NCBI RefSeq assembly: GCF_022374895.2
Contig: NZ_CP092423.2
Span: forward strand, 1,984,001 to 2,048,000
DNA from: Mycobacterium lentiflavum
GTDB taxonomy: Bacteria > Actinomycetota > Actinomycetes > Mycobacteriales > Mycobacteriaceae
DNA: 64,000 nucleotides
Direction: 5' to 3'
This document shows positions 36,720-46,271 of the stretch, piece by piece. The position numbers were made by a program, and so were the translations under genes. Each line of letters begins with the position of its first letter. Position 1 is the stretch's first letter. The notes below the pieces were generated by a model. That model saw only the letters and a list, made by a program, of their open reading frames with translations, was not told the DNA's origin and did not search any database.

Positions 36720-37958
36720 GTGTCGAGCAGGAGGCTGACCGCCGCGCAGGCCCGGCGGATAGCCGTTGCGGCCCAAGGGTTTACCGAGCCGCGGCCCCGC
36801 GGCGAGATCACTCGTGCCCACCTGCGCCGACTGATCTCGAGAATCCAAGTGCTGCAACTGGATTCAGTCTCGGTGGCGGTGCGGGCGCACTACGCTCCAG
36901 TGTTCAGCCGGCTCGGTCCCTACGACCGCGACGTGCTGGACCGCGCCGCGTGGGGCCCACGCTCGTCGCGACTGCTCGCCGAGTACTGGGCGCACGAGGC
37001 CGCGCTGATGGCCGTCGACGACTGGCCGCTGCTGCGCTGGCGGATGCGCCAGTACCGGCACGGCCGGTGGGGCACCCACATCGTCAAGGCCAACCCGAAG
37101 CTCGCCGACAAGATCGTCGACGCGGTCAGCGAACTCGGGCCCAGCACCGCCGGCCAGATCGAGGCCCATCTCGAGGCCGAAACGTCGGGGCCCCGGGGAA
37201 GCTGGTGGGGCAGCCGCAGCGACACCAAGTGGGTGGCCGAAGCGCTGTTCGCCGCCGGAGTGCTCAGCACCGCGACCCGGGTCGGGTTCGCCCGGCACTA
37301 CGACCTGGTGGAACGAGTGCTGCCGGCCGACGTGCTGGCCCGCCAGGTCGACGACGCCGAAGCCATCCGCGAGCTCAGCCTGCGCGCGGCCGGCGCACTG
37401 GGCGTGGCCACCGAGGCCGATATCCGCGACTACTTCCGGTTATCCGCGCAGCAGGTCAAACCGGCGATCGCCGAGCTGATCGCGGCCGGCCAGATCGAGC
37501 GGGTGCAGGTCGACGGCTGGTCCGCGCCCGCGTATCTGCACGCCGGTCGCAGCGTGCCCCGGCTGGATCGCGGCACCGCGCTGCTGTGCCCGTTCGACCC
37601 GTTGATCTTTTTCCGGCCCCGGGTGCAGCGGCTGTTCAATTTCCACTACCGCATCGAGATCTATGTGCCGGCCCGGCAACGAAGGTACGGCTATTACGTG
37701 TGGCCGCTGCTGGTGGACGGCGAGCTGAGGGCGCGGGTCGATCTGAAGGCCGACCGTGCCGCCGACACGCTGCGGGTGGTGGGTGCGTTCGGCGAGCCCG
37801 CCGAAGCCGATCGAGTGCCGCGCTCCCGGGTGGCCGCCGCGCTGGCCGGCGAGCTGGAGTCGATGGCGTCGTGGCTTGGCCTGGGCGGGGTCACCGTCTC
37901 GGGCCGCGGCGACTTGGCCACGGAATTGCGCACTGCCACCAAGCGGGTCGGCGGATGA
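36720..37958 (+). CDS. YcaQ/AlkX-like winged-helix DNA glycosylase (HTH_42)
   Basis: A 412-residue member of the family that includes E. coli YcaQ and Streptomyces AlkZ, which unhook interstrand crosslinks and excise alkylated bases. The catalytic-type motif is QLD in RIQVLQLDSVSVAVRAHY, the QxD form of YcaQ. EYWAHEAALM and CPFDPLIFFRPRVQRLFNFHYRIEIY are conserved family blocks. Its stop overlaps the hsdM ATG (ATGA), so repair glycosylase and type I methyltransferase are translationally coupled. A role in repairing alkylation or crosslink damage is inferred from the family. Confidence 0.85.
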   Translation: MSSRRLTAAQARRIAVAAQGFTEPRPRGEITRAHLRRLISRIQVLQLDSVSVAVRAHYAPVFSRLGPYDRDVLDRAAWGPRSSRLLAEYWAHEAALMAVDDWPLLRWRMRQYRHGRWGTHIVKANPKLADKIVDAVSELGPSTAGQIEAHLEAETSGPRGSWWGSRSDTKWVAEALFAAGVLSTATRVGFARHYDLVERVLPADVLARQVDDAEAIRELSLRAAGALGVATEADIRDYFRLSAQQVKPAIAELIAAGQIERVQVDGWSAPAYLHAGRSVPRLDRGTALLCPFDPLIFFRPRVQRLFNFHYRIEIYVPARQRRYGYYVWPLLVDGELRARVDLKADRAADTLRVVGAFGEPAEADRVPRSRVAAALAGELESMASWLGLGGVTVSGRGDLATELRTATKRVGG

Positions 37959-39337
37959 CGCCATCCAAGGAGCTCAAAGCAACGCTGTGGAAAGCGGCCG
38001 ACAAGTTGCGCGGATCCCTGTCGGCAGGTCAGTACAAGGACGTCGTGCTCGGGCTGGTGTTCCTCAAGCATATTTCCGAGCCGCACTGGAATACCTTGGT
38101 GGACAACGCAAAATCCGCTAGCGTCGGCCGGCTCGTGGACGACGCGATGGGCGCGGTGATGGCGGCAAACCCGGCCCTGGCCGGATTGCTGCCGCGGATC
38201 TACGAAGATCTCGACCAGCGCCGGCTCGGTGAGCTGGTCGAGCTGTTGGCGAACGTGCGACTGGACGGGCCGGGCCCCCGGGACCTGATGGGGGAGGTCT
38301 ACGAGTACTTCCTCGGCAATTTCGCGCGTGCGGAAGGGAAGCGGGGCGGCGAGTTCTTCACCCCGCCCAGCGTGGTGCGACTGATCGTGGAGGTGCTGGA
38401 ACCGGCGCGCGGGCGGGTGTACGACCCGTGCTGCGGCTCCGGCGGCATGTTCGTGCAGACCGAGAATTTCGTCGCCGCCCGCGACGGCGACCCCAAGGAC
38501 GTCCGCATCTACGGTCAGGAGGGCGTCGAACAAACCTGGCGAATGGCGAAGCTGAACCTCGCCATTCACGGGATCGACAACGCGGGCCTGGCCCAGGGTG
38601 ACACGTTCGTCGACGACCTGCACTCCGGCGTGTGTATGGACTACGTGATGGCCAACCCGCCGTTCAACATTAAGGATTGGGCCCGCGACGAGCACGATCC
38701 GCGGTGGCGCTTCGGTGTTCCCGCGGCCGGCAACGCCAACTTCGCCTGGATTCAGCACATCCTGGCCAAGCTGGCACCGGGCGGTCGGGCCGGGGTGGTG
38801 ATGGCCAACGGCTCGATGTCGTCGAATGCGATCGGGGAGGGCGATATTCGCGCTCGGATCGTCGACGCGGACCTGGTGTCCTGCATGATCGCACTGCCCG
38901 CCCAGCTGTTTCGCAGCACCGGAATACCGGTGTGCCTGTGGTTTTTTGCGATGGACAAAGGCGACCGCTCGGGCCAGGTGCTGTTCATCGACGCCCGCGG
39001 GCTGGGCTATCTCGTCGATCGGGCGCAACGCGCGCTGACCGATGAGGAGGTCATCCGGATCAGCGACACCTACCACGCCTGGTCCGGGTCGCCGTCGGCG
39101 AAAAGTGCTATATATGAGGATATTCCGGGATTCTGCAAGTCCGCATCGCTGGACGACATCGCCGCCGCGGGTTACCTGCTCACGCCGGGGCGCTACGTCG
39201 GTACACCGACAGCCGCCCAGGACGCGGAGCCGGCCGACGAGAAGATCGCACGGCTGACCCGGGACCTTTTGGCGGCGCTGGATGAATCCGCGCGAATGGA
39301 AACGGTGGTGCGAGAGCAGGTGCGTCGCTTGTGCTGA
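37955..39337 (+). CDS. hsdM: Type I DNA methyltransferase subunit HsdM (compact form)
   Basis: A 460-residue N6-adenine methyltransferase subunit. The SAM motif DPCCGSGGMFVQ and the catalytic NPPF motif are intact, as is the block LMGEVYEYFLGNFARAEGKR. The N-terminal helical domain is short: VVLGLVFLKHISEP passes almost directly to VGRLVDDAM. M. tuberculosis HsdM, as I recall it, has some 60 extra residues there, and the protein is about 540 residues long. It overlaps the glycosylase gene upstream and hsdS downstream. No hsdR is found in the window, so this is probably a methylation-only system. Confidence 0.92.
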   Translation: MTPSKELKATLWKAADKLRGSLSAGQYKDVVLGLVFLKHISEPHWNTLVDNAKSASVGRLVDDAMGAVMAANPALAGLLPRIYEDLDQRRLGELVELLANVRLDGPGPRDLMGEVYEYFLGNFARAEGKRGGEFFTPPSVVRLIVEVLEPARGRVYDPCCGSGGMFVQTENFVAARDGDPKDVRIYGQEGVEQTWRMAKLNLAIHGIDNAGLAQGDTFVDDLHSGVCMDYVMANPPFNIKDWARDEHDPRWRFGVPAAGNANFAWIQHILAKLAPGGRAGVVMANGSMSSNAIGEGDIRARIVDADLVSCMIALPAQLFRSTGIPVCLWFFAMDKGDRSGQVLFIDARGLGYLVDRAQRALTDEEVIRISDTYHAWSGSPSAKSAIYEDIPGFCKSASLDDIAAAGYLLTPGRYVGTPTAAQDAEPADEKIARLTRDLLAALDESARMETVVREQVRRLC

Positions 39338-40386
39338 AGGCGACGCTGGGGGAGTACCTCGACTTCCGCACCGGAAGCGGTGCGCCGGTCCGGGTGCCCG
39401 ATGGGCGGTTTCCCGTCTACGGTGCCAACGGCGCGATCGGGTATGCGGCACAGTCCAACGCGAGTGGCCCGCTGATCGTGCTCGGTCGCGTCGGATCGTA
39501 TTGCGGCAGCCTGCGGTACTGCGATTCCGATGTGTGGGTCACCGACAACGCGCTGGTGTGCCGGGCCAAAGAGCCTGCCGAGACCCGCTATTGGTATTAC
39601 GCACTGCAAACCTGCCGGCTGGGCGATCACCGGGCCGGCTCGGGCCAACCGCTGCTCAATCAGGCGATTCTGCGCGACGTTTCGGTGCGGACCGTCCCGG
39701 GACGCCAGCGGCAACGGATTGCCGCACTGCTCGGCGCGTTCGACGACAAAGTGGCGGCCAACGAACGCGTGGTCGAGGCTGCCGAGCGGCTGATGCTGGG
39801 CCTCGTCGAGCCGATCCGCGACCACGTACCTCTGTCGAGCCTGGCGCGACTCTCCACGGCCGTTCGCAAACCGCGGCAATTCGACGGCGTCGTCGCGCAT
39901 TTCAGTCTTCCGGCGTTCGACGACGGCGCCACCGCGCGGCTGGTCGAGCGGGCGAGGGTGAAAAGCGGCAAGTTCGAGCTGTCGCAACCGTGCGTGCTGT
40001 TCGCCAAGCTCAACCCGCGGATTCCGCGTATCTGGAATGTCGTGCAATTGCCCTCCGAAATGGCAGTGGCGAGTACGGAATTCGCCGTGCTCACACCCAA
40101 CGGCGTCGATGCCTCGGCGCTGTGGGCCGCGGTAGCCCAATCCGACGTCTCGCAGCGACTGCAGCAGCAGGCCGCCGGAACGTCGACTAGCCGCCAACGC
40201 ATCTCGTCGCGAGATCTGATGGATGTCGAGGTGCGCGACGTAAGGCGCCTGACCGCAGATGCGGCACAGACGATCACCGCTGCGGGTGCGCTGTGTCACG
40301 CGCGGCGCGGCGAATCCCTGCGGCTGGCGGGTTTCCGCGACGCCCTGCTGCCGTTGCTGATGTCGGGCAAGGCCCGGCTGGGTTAG
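39331..40386 (+). CDS. hsdS: Type I specificity subunit HsdS
   Basis: A 351-residue specificity subunit with two target-recognition domains (about residues 1-115 and 165-310). The first ends in GSGQPLLNQAILRDVSVR, followed by a conserved coiled coil (DDKVAANERVVEAAERLM). The second contains AAGTSTSRQRISSRDLMDV. These two domains each read half of a bipartite target. The GTG start overlaps the hsdM stop by 7 bases. The recognition sequence cannot be derived from the protein by eye. Confidence 0.88.
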   Translation: MLKATLGEYLDFRTGSGAPVRVPDGRFPVYGANGAIGYAAQSNASGPLIVLGRVGSYCGSLRYCDSDVWVTDNALVCRAKEPAETRYWYYALQTCRLGDHRAGSGQPLLNQAILRDVSVRTVPGRQRQRIAALLGAFDDKVAANERVVEAAERLMLGLVEPIRDHVPLSSLARLSTAVRKPRQFDGVVAHFSLPAFDDGATARLVERARVKSGKFELSQPCVLFAKLNPRIPRIWNVVQLPSEMAVASTEFAVLTPNGVDASALWAAVAQSDVSQRLQQQAAGTSTSRQRISSRDLMDVEVRDVRRLTADAAQTITAAGALCHARRGESLRLAGFRDALLPLLMSGKARLG

Positions 40387-40436
40387 ATTGCCCGGCTCCT
40401 CCTCCCGCCGCCCCGCGGCGCGCATCGTCGCCGGGC

Positions 40437-40442
40437 TAAGGT
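40437..40442 (+). promoter_or_regulatory. -10 element TAAGGT of thyX (predicted leaderless)
   Basis: TAAGGT ends 7 bases before the thyX GTG at 40450. It is 50 bases after the hsdS stop, so thyX is likely transcribed independently. Confidence 0.5.
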
Positions 40443-40449
40443 AGGCGCC

Positions 40450-42166
<1,717 letters not shown>

Positions 42167-42185
42167 CCCAAAGGGTGGTCTGAAA

Positions 42186-43862
42186 GTGGATGTCGACCTC
42201 GGCCCGCCCGGTCCGCTGACCGCAGGTGGGTTGCGGGTGACTGCGCTCGGCGGCATCGGCGAAATAGGCCGCAATATGACGGTTTTCGAGCATCTGGGCC
42301 GGCTGCTGATCATCGACTGTGGCGTGATGTTTCCCACCCACGACGAGCCCGGTGTCGACCTGATCCTGCCCGATCTGCGCCACATCGAAGACCGGCTCGA
42401 CGACATCGAGGCGCTGGTCCTGACGCATGCGCACGAGGACCACATCGGCGCAATCCCATTCCTGCTGCGGCTGCGGCCCGACATCCCGGTCGTCGGCTCC
42501 AAGTTCACCCTGGCGATGGTTGCCGCGAAGTGCCGCGAGCACCGAATCAAGCCGGTGTTCGTCGAAGTCAAAGAGGGCCAGAGCAGCCGCCACGGCGTGT
42601 TCGAGTGCGAATACTTCGCGGTGAATCACTCCATCCCGGACGCGCTGGCCATCGCGGTGTACACCGGCGCGGGAACCGTTTTGCACACCGGCGATATCAA
42701 GCTCGACCAACTACCGCTGGACGGTCGGCCCACCGACCTGCCCGGCATGTCGCGGCTCGGCGGCGCCGGTGTGGATCTGTTCCTGTGTGACTCGACCAAC
42801 TCCGAGATCCCCGGCGTCGGGCCGTCGGAGAGCGAGGTGGGCCCGACGCTGCACCGGCTGATCCGGGGCGCCGAAGGCCGGGTGATCGTGGCATGCTTTG
42901 CCTCCAACGTCGACCGGGTACAGCAAATCATCGATGCCGCAGTGGCTTTGGGCCGGCGAGTGTCGTTCGTCGGACGCTCGATGGTGCGCAACATGAGCAT
43001 CGCCCGCGACCTGGGCTTCCTGCGGGTCAACGACTCCGACCTGATCGACATCGGGGCGGCAGAGATGATGGCGCCCGAGCGGGTGGTGCTGATCACCACC
43101 GGAACTCAGGGCGAGCCGATGGCGGCGTTGTCCCGGATGTCGCGCGGCGAGCATCGCAGTATCACGCTGACCGCGGGGGACCTGGTCGTGCTGTCGTCGT
43201 CGTTGATCCCGGGCAACGAGGAGGCCGTCTACGGCGTGATCGACGCGCTGGCCAAGGTCGGCGCCCGAGTGGTCACCAATGCCCAAGCCCGAGTGCATGT
43301 TTCGGGCCACGCCTACGCGGGCGAACTGCTCTTCCTCTACAACGGGGTGCGGTCGCGCAATGTGATGCCGGTGCACGGCACCTGGCGCATGTTGCGCGCC
43401 AACGCCAAGCTGGCCGCCTCCACCGGGGTTCCGGAGGAGTCAATCCTGTTGGCGGAGAACGGCGTCAGCGTCGACCTGGTCGGCGGCAGGGCATCGATCG
43501 CCGGAGCGGTACCGGTCGGCAAGATGTTCGTCGACGGGCTGATCACCGGCGACGTCGGCGACATCACCCTGGGCGAGCGGCTGATTCTGTCCGAAGGCTT
43601 CGTCGCGGTGACCGTGGTGGTAACCCGCGGCACCGGACGGCCGGTGGCGACGCCGCACTTGCACTCGCGCGGGTTCTCCGAGGATCCCAAGGCGCTCGAG
43701 CCGGCGGTGCGCAAAGTCGCCGAAGAGCTCGAAGCGCTGGTCGCCGACAACGTCACCGACCCGATCCGGATCGCGCAAGGCGTACGGCGCACCGTCGGCA
43801 AGTGGGTGGGCGAAACCTATCGCCGCCAGCCGATGATCGTGCCGACGGTCATCGAAGTGTGA
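42186..43862 (+). CDS. rnj: Ribonuclease J
   Basis: A 558-residue metallo-beta-lactamase/beta-CASP ribonuclease with endo- and 5'-to-3' exonuclease activity in RNA maturation and decay. The zinc motif is THAHEDHIGA (HxHxDH), with later ligands in NHSIPDALA and HTGDIK. The beta-CASP part contains VIVACFASNVDRVQQI and HVSGHAYAGE. The GTG start (VDVDLGPPGPL) matches the remembered M. tuberculosis protein. Together with pnp at the left edge it gives the window two core RNA-decay enzymes. Confidence 0.96.
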   Translation: MDVDLGPPGPLTAGGLRVTALGGIGEIGRNMTVFEHLGRLLIIDCGVMFPTHDEPGVDLILPDLRHIEDRLDDIEALVLTHAHEDHIGAIPFLLRLRPDIPVVGSKFTLAMVAAKCREHRIKPVFVEVKEGQSSRHGVFECEYFAVNHSIPDALAIAVYTGAGTVLHTGDIKLDQLPLDGRPTDLPGMSRLGGAGVDLFLCDSTNSEIPGVGPSESEVGPTLHRLIRGAEGRVIVACFASNVDRVQQIIDAAVALGRRVSFVGRSMVRNMSIARDLGFLRVNDSDLIDIGAAEMMAPERVVLITTGTQGEPMAALSRMSRGEHRSITLTAGDLVVLSSSLIPGNEEAVYGVIDALAKVGARVVTNAQARVHVSGHAYAGELLFLYNGVRSRNVMPVHGTWRMLRANAKLAASTGVPEESILLAENGVSVDLVGGRASIAGAVPVGKMFVDGLITGDVGDITLGERLILSEGFVAVTVVVTRGTGRPVATPHLHSRGFSEDPKALEPAVRKVAEELEALVADNVTDPIRIAQGVRRTVGKWVGETYRRQPMIVPTVIEV

Positions 43863-43915
43863 CGCGGTTACGCGAAAGATACACTGCCGCAGTACTATTC
43901 CGTTTTCAGCGACTT

Positions 43916-44263
43916 TCAGGCCAAGCCCAATAAGCTATTGAGCGACCCGGTGACTTCGGCGAGTGACGCGACCAGGCGCTCGTCGTCGGCGTCGCCGGCC
44001 GCGGTCGCGGCGGCCTCTGCTCTGCGCAGTGCGTCGTTGATGCGCTGCTCGACCGCCTCGGCGCCCAGCCTGAGCAGGCCCGGCTCGATGGTGAGGTCGG
44101 TCAATACCAGGTGCCCGTCCACGGTCACTTCGACGGTTTCGGTCTCGTCGGTGACCGTGTAGGCATCGGTGTTCGTTCGATGGATATGGTCGTCGATGAT
44201 CGACTGAAATTGCTGTGCTTGCCGCAACGCCTCAGCGACCTGCGGGTGCATTTGGGCGGTCAT
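43916..44263 (-). CDS. YbaB/EbfC-family protein, EspL-like
   Basis: A 115-residue alpha-beta-alpha protein of the YbaB/EbfC fold: a long N-terminal helix, a beta hairpin (VEVTVDGHLVLTDLTIEPGL) and a C-terminal helix pair. The ESX-1 accessory EspL (Rv3880c) belongs to this fold. Because it is divergent from an EspA/EspE-like gene, an Esp-associated chaperone or regulatory role is plausible (inference); a generic nucleoid-associated role is the alternative. It is convergent with rnj. AAGGGAAGG precedes the ATG. Confidence 0.7.
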   Translation of the reverse strand: MTAQMHPQVAEALRQAQQFQSIIDDHIHRTNTDAYTVTDETETVEVTVDGHLVLTDLTIEPGLLRLGAEAVEQRINDALRRAEAAATAAGDADDERLVASLAEVTGSLNSLLGLA

Positions 44264-44479
44264 CAGTGCCGTCCTTCCCTTGTCAGGAACCGTATTTTTG
44301 GGGACTGAACTGGTGACGTATTTCGATCCAGTATCTCGTCAAGTTTAAAGCGAATTATCCGTTGCGAATGCATCTGTTTCGACAGCGTTTTTTGAGTGGA
44401 TCCAATTTTCATATGCCGTTGGTGGCGTCAAAAAATTGGTGCGGGGGCGGCGTCAGGAGCCGTGTTACGTTTCGTATGT

Positions 44480-44506
44480 GCAACTGTTGCCTAGGTGCAA
44501 CGTTGC
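44480..44506 (+). promoter_or_regulatory. Four half-site palindromic array upstream of the esp-like operon
   Basis: Four alternating half-sites, GCAAC-t-GTTGC-ctaggt-GCAAC-GTTGC, give two perfect palindromes: GCAACTGTTGC (44480-44490) and GCAACGTTGC (44497-44506). A -10-like TACGTT lies at 44466-44471, so the predicted transcript would begin just before the array. It is therefore either a downstream operator or a structured 5' leader. The ribosome-binding site GAAGG (44516-44520) follows 10 bases later. Confidence 0.65.
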
Positions 44507-44529
44507 CGTTCGAATGAAGGGAATCTCCG

Positions 44530-45894
44530 ATGTCTATCTTTGCTTCTGCCGCCAGGTGCATCACCAGCCTGGCCAACCTGGGTCAGCAAGGCGCCGGCCT
44601 GGGCCTCGATTTCAGTGGCTGGAGCGGCTCTACGCCGGGCGCTGAGGGCTATGCGGCCACGGCGACCAATACCGCTGCCGACCTGGGGTCCTTCGGGGCC
44701 GCCATCGGCGGCAGGGTGATCGCTCAGAACTTCAAGTCCCTGTCTACAGGTGCCAAGTTCGACACGATCGCTCGAATGGGTGGAGAAAAGGGAGTGAACG
44801 ACTTCGGCAAGGCGGTCAGCATCATCTCCTGGACCATCACCACCGTCCAGCTTTTGCAGCTGACGACCGGATTCGGAACGCCTTATGACGGCGCTGCCCT
44901 GCAGACCGGTTCGCAGCAATTCACTTCGCTCGCCGGGCAGCTGCAGTCCGCGCTGCCCGACAGCGGTTGGGTGGGCGACGCGTCGCAAGCCTATGCCGAC
45001 CTGGACGCGGCGCTGCAGAGTGCGGCGCAGCAAATGGCCGAGCTGGACAGCCAGCTGGCGGCCCTGGTGAAAAACCAGGGCGAGTGGGTCACCCATATGC
45101 AATTGGCTTTCAGCATATTGAACGGTCTCCTCACCACGGCCCTGATCATCGAGCTGATTCTCACGGTGGCGGTGCCGGCGCCAGCCGGTCCCGCCGTGGC
45201 GAAAATCTTCGCGATCACGGTTGCGAGTTTGGGAATTTCGGCCGCCGTGAGCTTCCTGGGCACTTTGCTCGGCTATTCGATCGAGAACGGCAAAAAGGCG
45301 GATGCGCTGGCCGACAGCTACGCGGCCCTGGTCGCAGGGATCGTTCAAAACGATTCTGTCGCTCGGGCGACGGTGACCGTCGCCGGCCAGTCCAACTCCG
45401 CCGTGTCGAGCTTCGAGGCCATCTCGGCCGGTCTGTCCGGGCCGTCCGTGACTGCCGGCGCGCCGGCAGTCGCGCCGCCGGCCGCCGATCGCGCGCAGCA
45501 ACGCGTGCCGGGTGACGTCGCGGCACCGGCTGCACCCCCCGCGCCCGCGGCACCGGCAGCGCCCGCGGCACCGGCAGCGCCCGCTTACGCGCCTGCGTCC
45601 GCGCCCACGGGCACCATGCCCACGCTGGTTCAGGCCGCCGCAATGTCCGGCACCAACCTGTCCGGCCGGGTGGCGCAGCCCGAAAGCCTGGTCAACCAGG
45701 CCAAGGCGCAGGTGCGCCAACTTGCCCAGCCGGACCCGCAGGAAGACGCCGCGGTACCCGCCAACGAGGTCCACACCGACGAGGGTGCGGGCACGAGTCG
45801 GGCGGCACAGGGAACCGAGCGCGCACCGATCGGGGCGACACCGGGGGCCACCGCACCAGCGGATCAGCCAAGCTCGTCTCAGCGCAGCGCGTGA
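44530..45894 (+). CDS. EspA/EspE-family type VII secretion substrate
   Basis: A 454-residue protein. A helical N-terminal half contains W147-V-G149 followed by the secretion-signal pattern Y155-A-D-L-D159 (YxxxD), as in ESX-1 substrates. A hydrophobic stretch (about 195-250) could be one or two membrane-associated helices. The C-terminal 170 residues are Pro/Ala-rich and end with TERAPIG, a tail also seen in EspA and EspE (ERAPV/ERAPI). It is followed by an EspC-like gene, the same order of partner types as espE-espF. The function is presumably a surface or secreted filament-like protein, but no core ESX gene is nearby. Confidence 0.75.
   Translation: MSIFASAARCITSLANLGQQGAGLGLDFSGWSGSTPGAEGYAATATNTAADLGSFGAAIGGRVIAQNFKSLSTGAKFDTIARMGGEKGVNDFGKAVSIISWTITTVQLLQLTTGFGTPYDGAALQTGSQQFTSLAGQLQSALPDSGWVGDASQAYADLDAALQSAAQQMAELDSQLAALVKNQGEWVTHMQLAFSILNGLLTTALIIELILTVAVPAPAGPAVAKIFAITVASLGISAAVSFLGTLLGYSIENGKKADALADSYAALVAGIVQNDSVARATVTVAGQSNSAVSSFEAISAGLSGPSVTAGAPAVAPPAADRAQQRVPGDVAAPAAPPAPAAPAAPAAPAAPAYAPASAPTGTMPTLVQAAAMSGTNLSGRVAQPESLVNQAKAQVRQLAQPDPQEDAAVPANEVHTDEGAGTSRAAQGTERAPIGATPGATAPADQPSSSQRSA
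45541..45584 (+). repeat. 18-bp tandem repeat coding Ala-Pro in the EspA/EspE-like protein
   Basis: GCGCCCGCGGCACCGGCA is repeated exactly twice (45541-45558, 45559-45576), with a partial third copy (GCGCCCGC, to 45584). It encodes the APAAPA linker of the substrate protein. The unit is a multiple of three, so copy-number change keeps the frame. Confidence 0.85.
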
Positions 45895-45941
45895 TTCGTT
45901 GCGGACCAACGTGATTCAGCAGGATTCAAGGAGAAGTAACC

Positions 45942-46256
45942 ATGACTGATCTAGCCGTCACCCCAGAGCACCTCGACAAACTGGCGACCAAGCAAGACCA
46001 AGCGGCTACCCAGGCCACCACCGCGGGGTCTGCGGGCTCCAATGTAGAAGTAGCCGTGTGGGTCACCCACGGTGTCGTCAGCGGGGCGTCCAACGTTGCC
46101 TTCACCAAAGCCGTTGCCGCGCGGAAGAAGACGGCCGACGCGATGAGCAAGGCGTCGACCGGGCTTGCCGGCAAGCTGCGCACCGCGAAGGCCGTTTACG
46201 GAAACGCCGACGACGAAGCGGGCAAGAGTATCGACCGACAGCTCCTGGATCGCTGA
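45942..46256 (+). CDS. EspC/EspF-like ESX-1 secretion-associated protein
   Basis: A 104-residue helical hairpin protein resembling EspC (Rv3615c). It starts with LAVTPEHLDKLATKQDQAA, has the central VTHGVVSGASN turn, and ends with Y86-G-N-A-D90, a YxxxD secretion signal followed by a short acidic tail. A strong AAGGAGAAG ribosome-binding site precedes the ATG. It is 47 bases after the EspA/EspE-like gene and is its likely co-secreted partner. It is convergent with the methyltransferase. Confidence 0.78.
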   Translation: MTDLAVTPEHLDKLATKQDQAATQATTAGSAGSNVEVAVWVTHGVVSGASNVAFTKAVAARKKTADAMSKASTGLAGKLRTAKAVYGNADDEAGKSIDRQLLDR

Positions 46257-46271
46257 TCACGTCGAAACGCG

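Noticed and set aside
37694..39451. Long open frame on the minus strand (585 codons)
   Set aside because: It lies antisense to the glycosylase and hsdM genes, whose motifs are unambiguous. Long antisense frames are common at this G+C content and this one has no recognisable domain.
45541..45584. CRISPR-like repeat
   Set aside because: Units are directly adjacent, in frame and coding for Ala-Pro. There are no spacers or cas genes.
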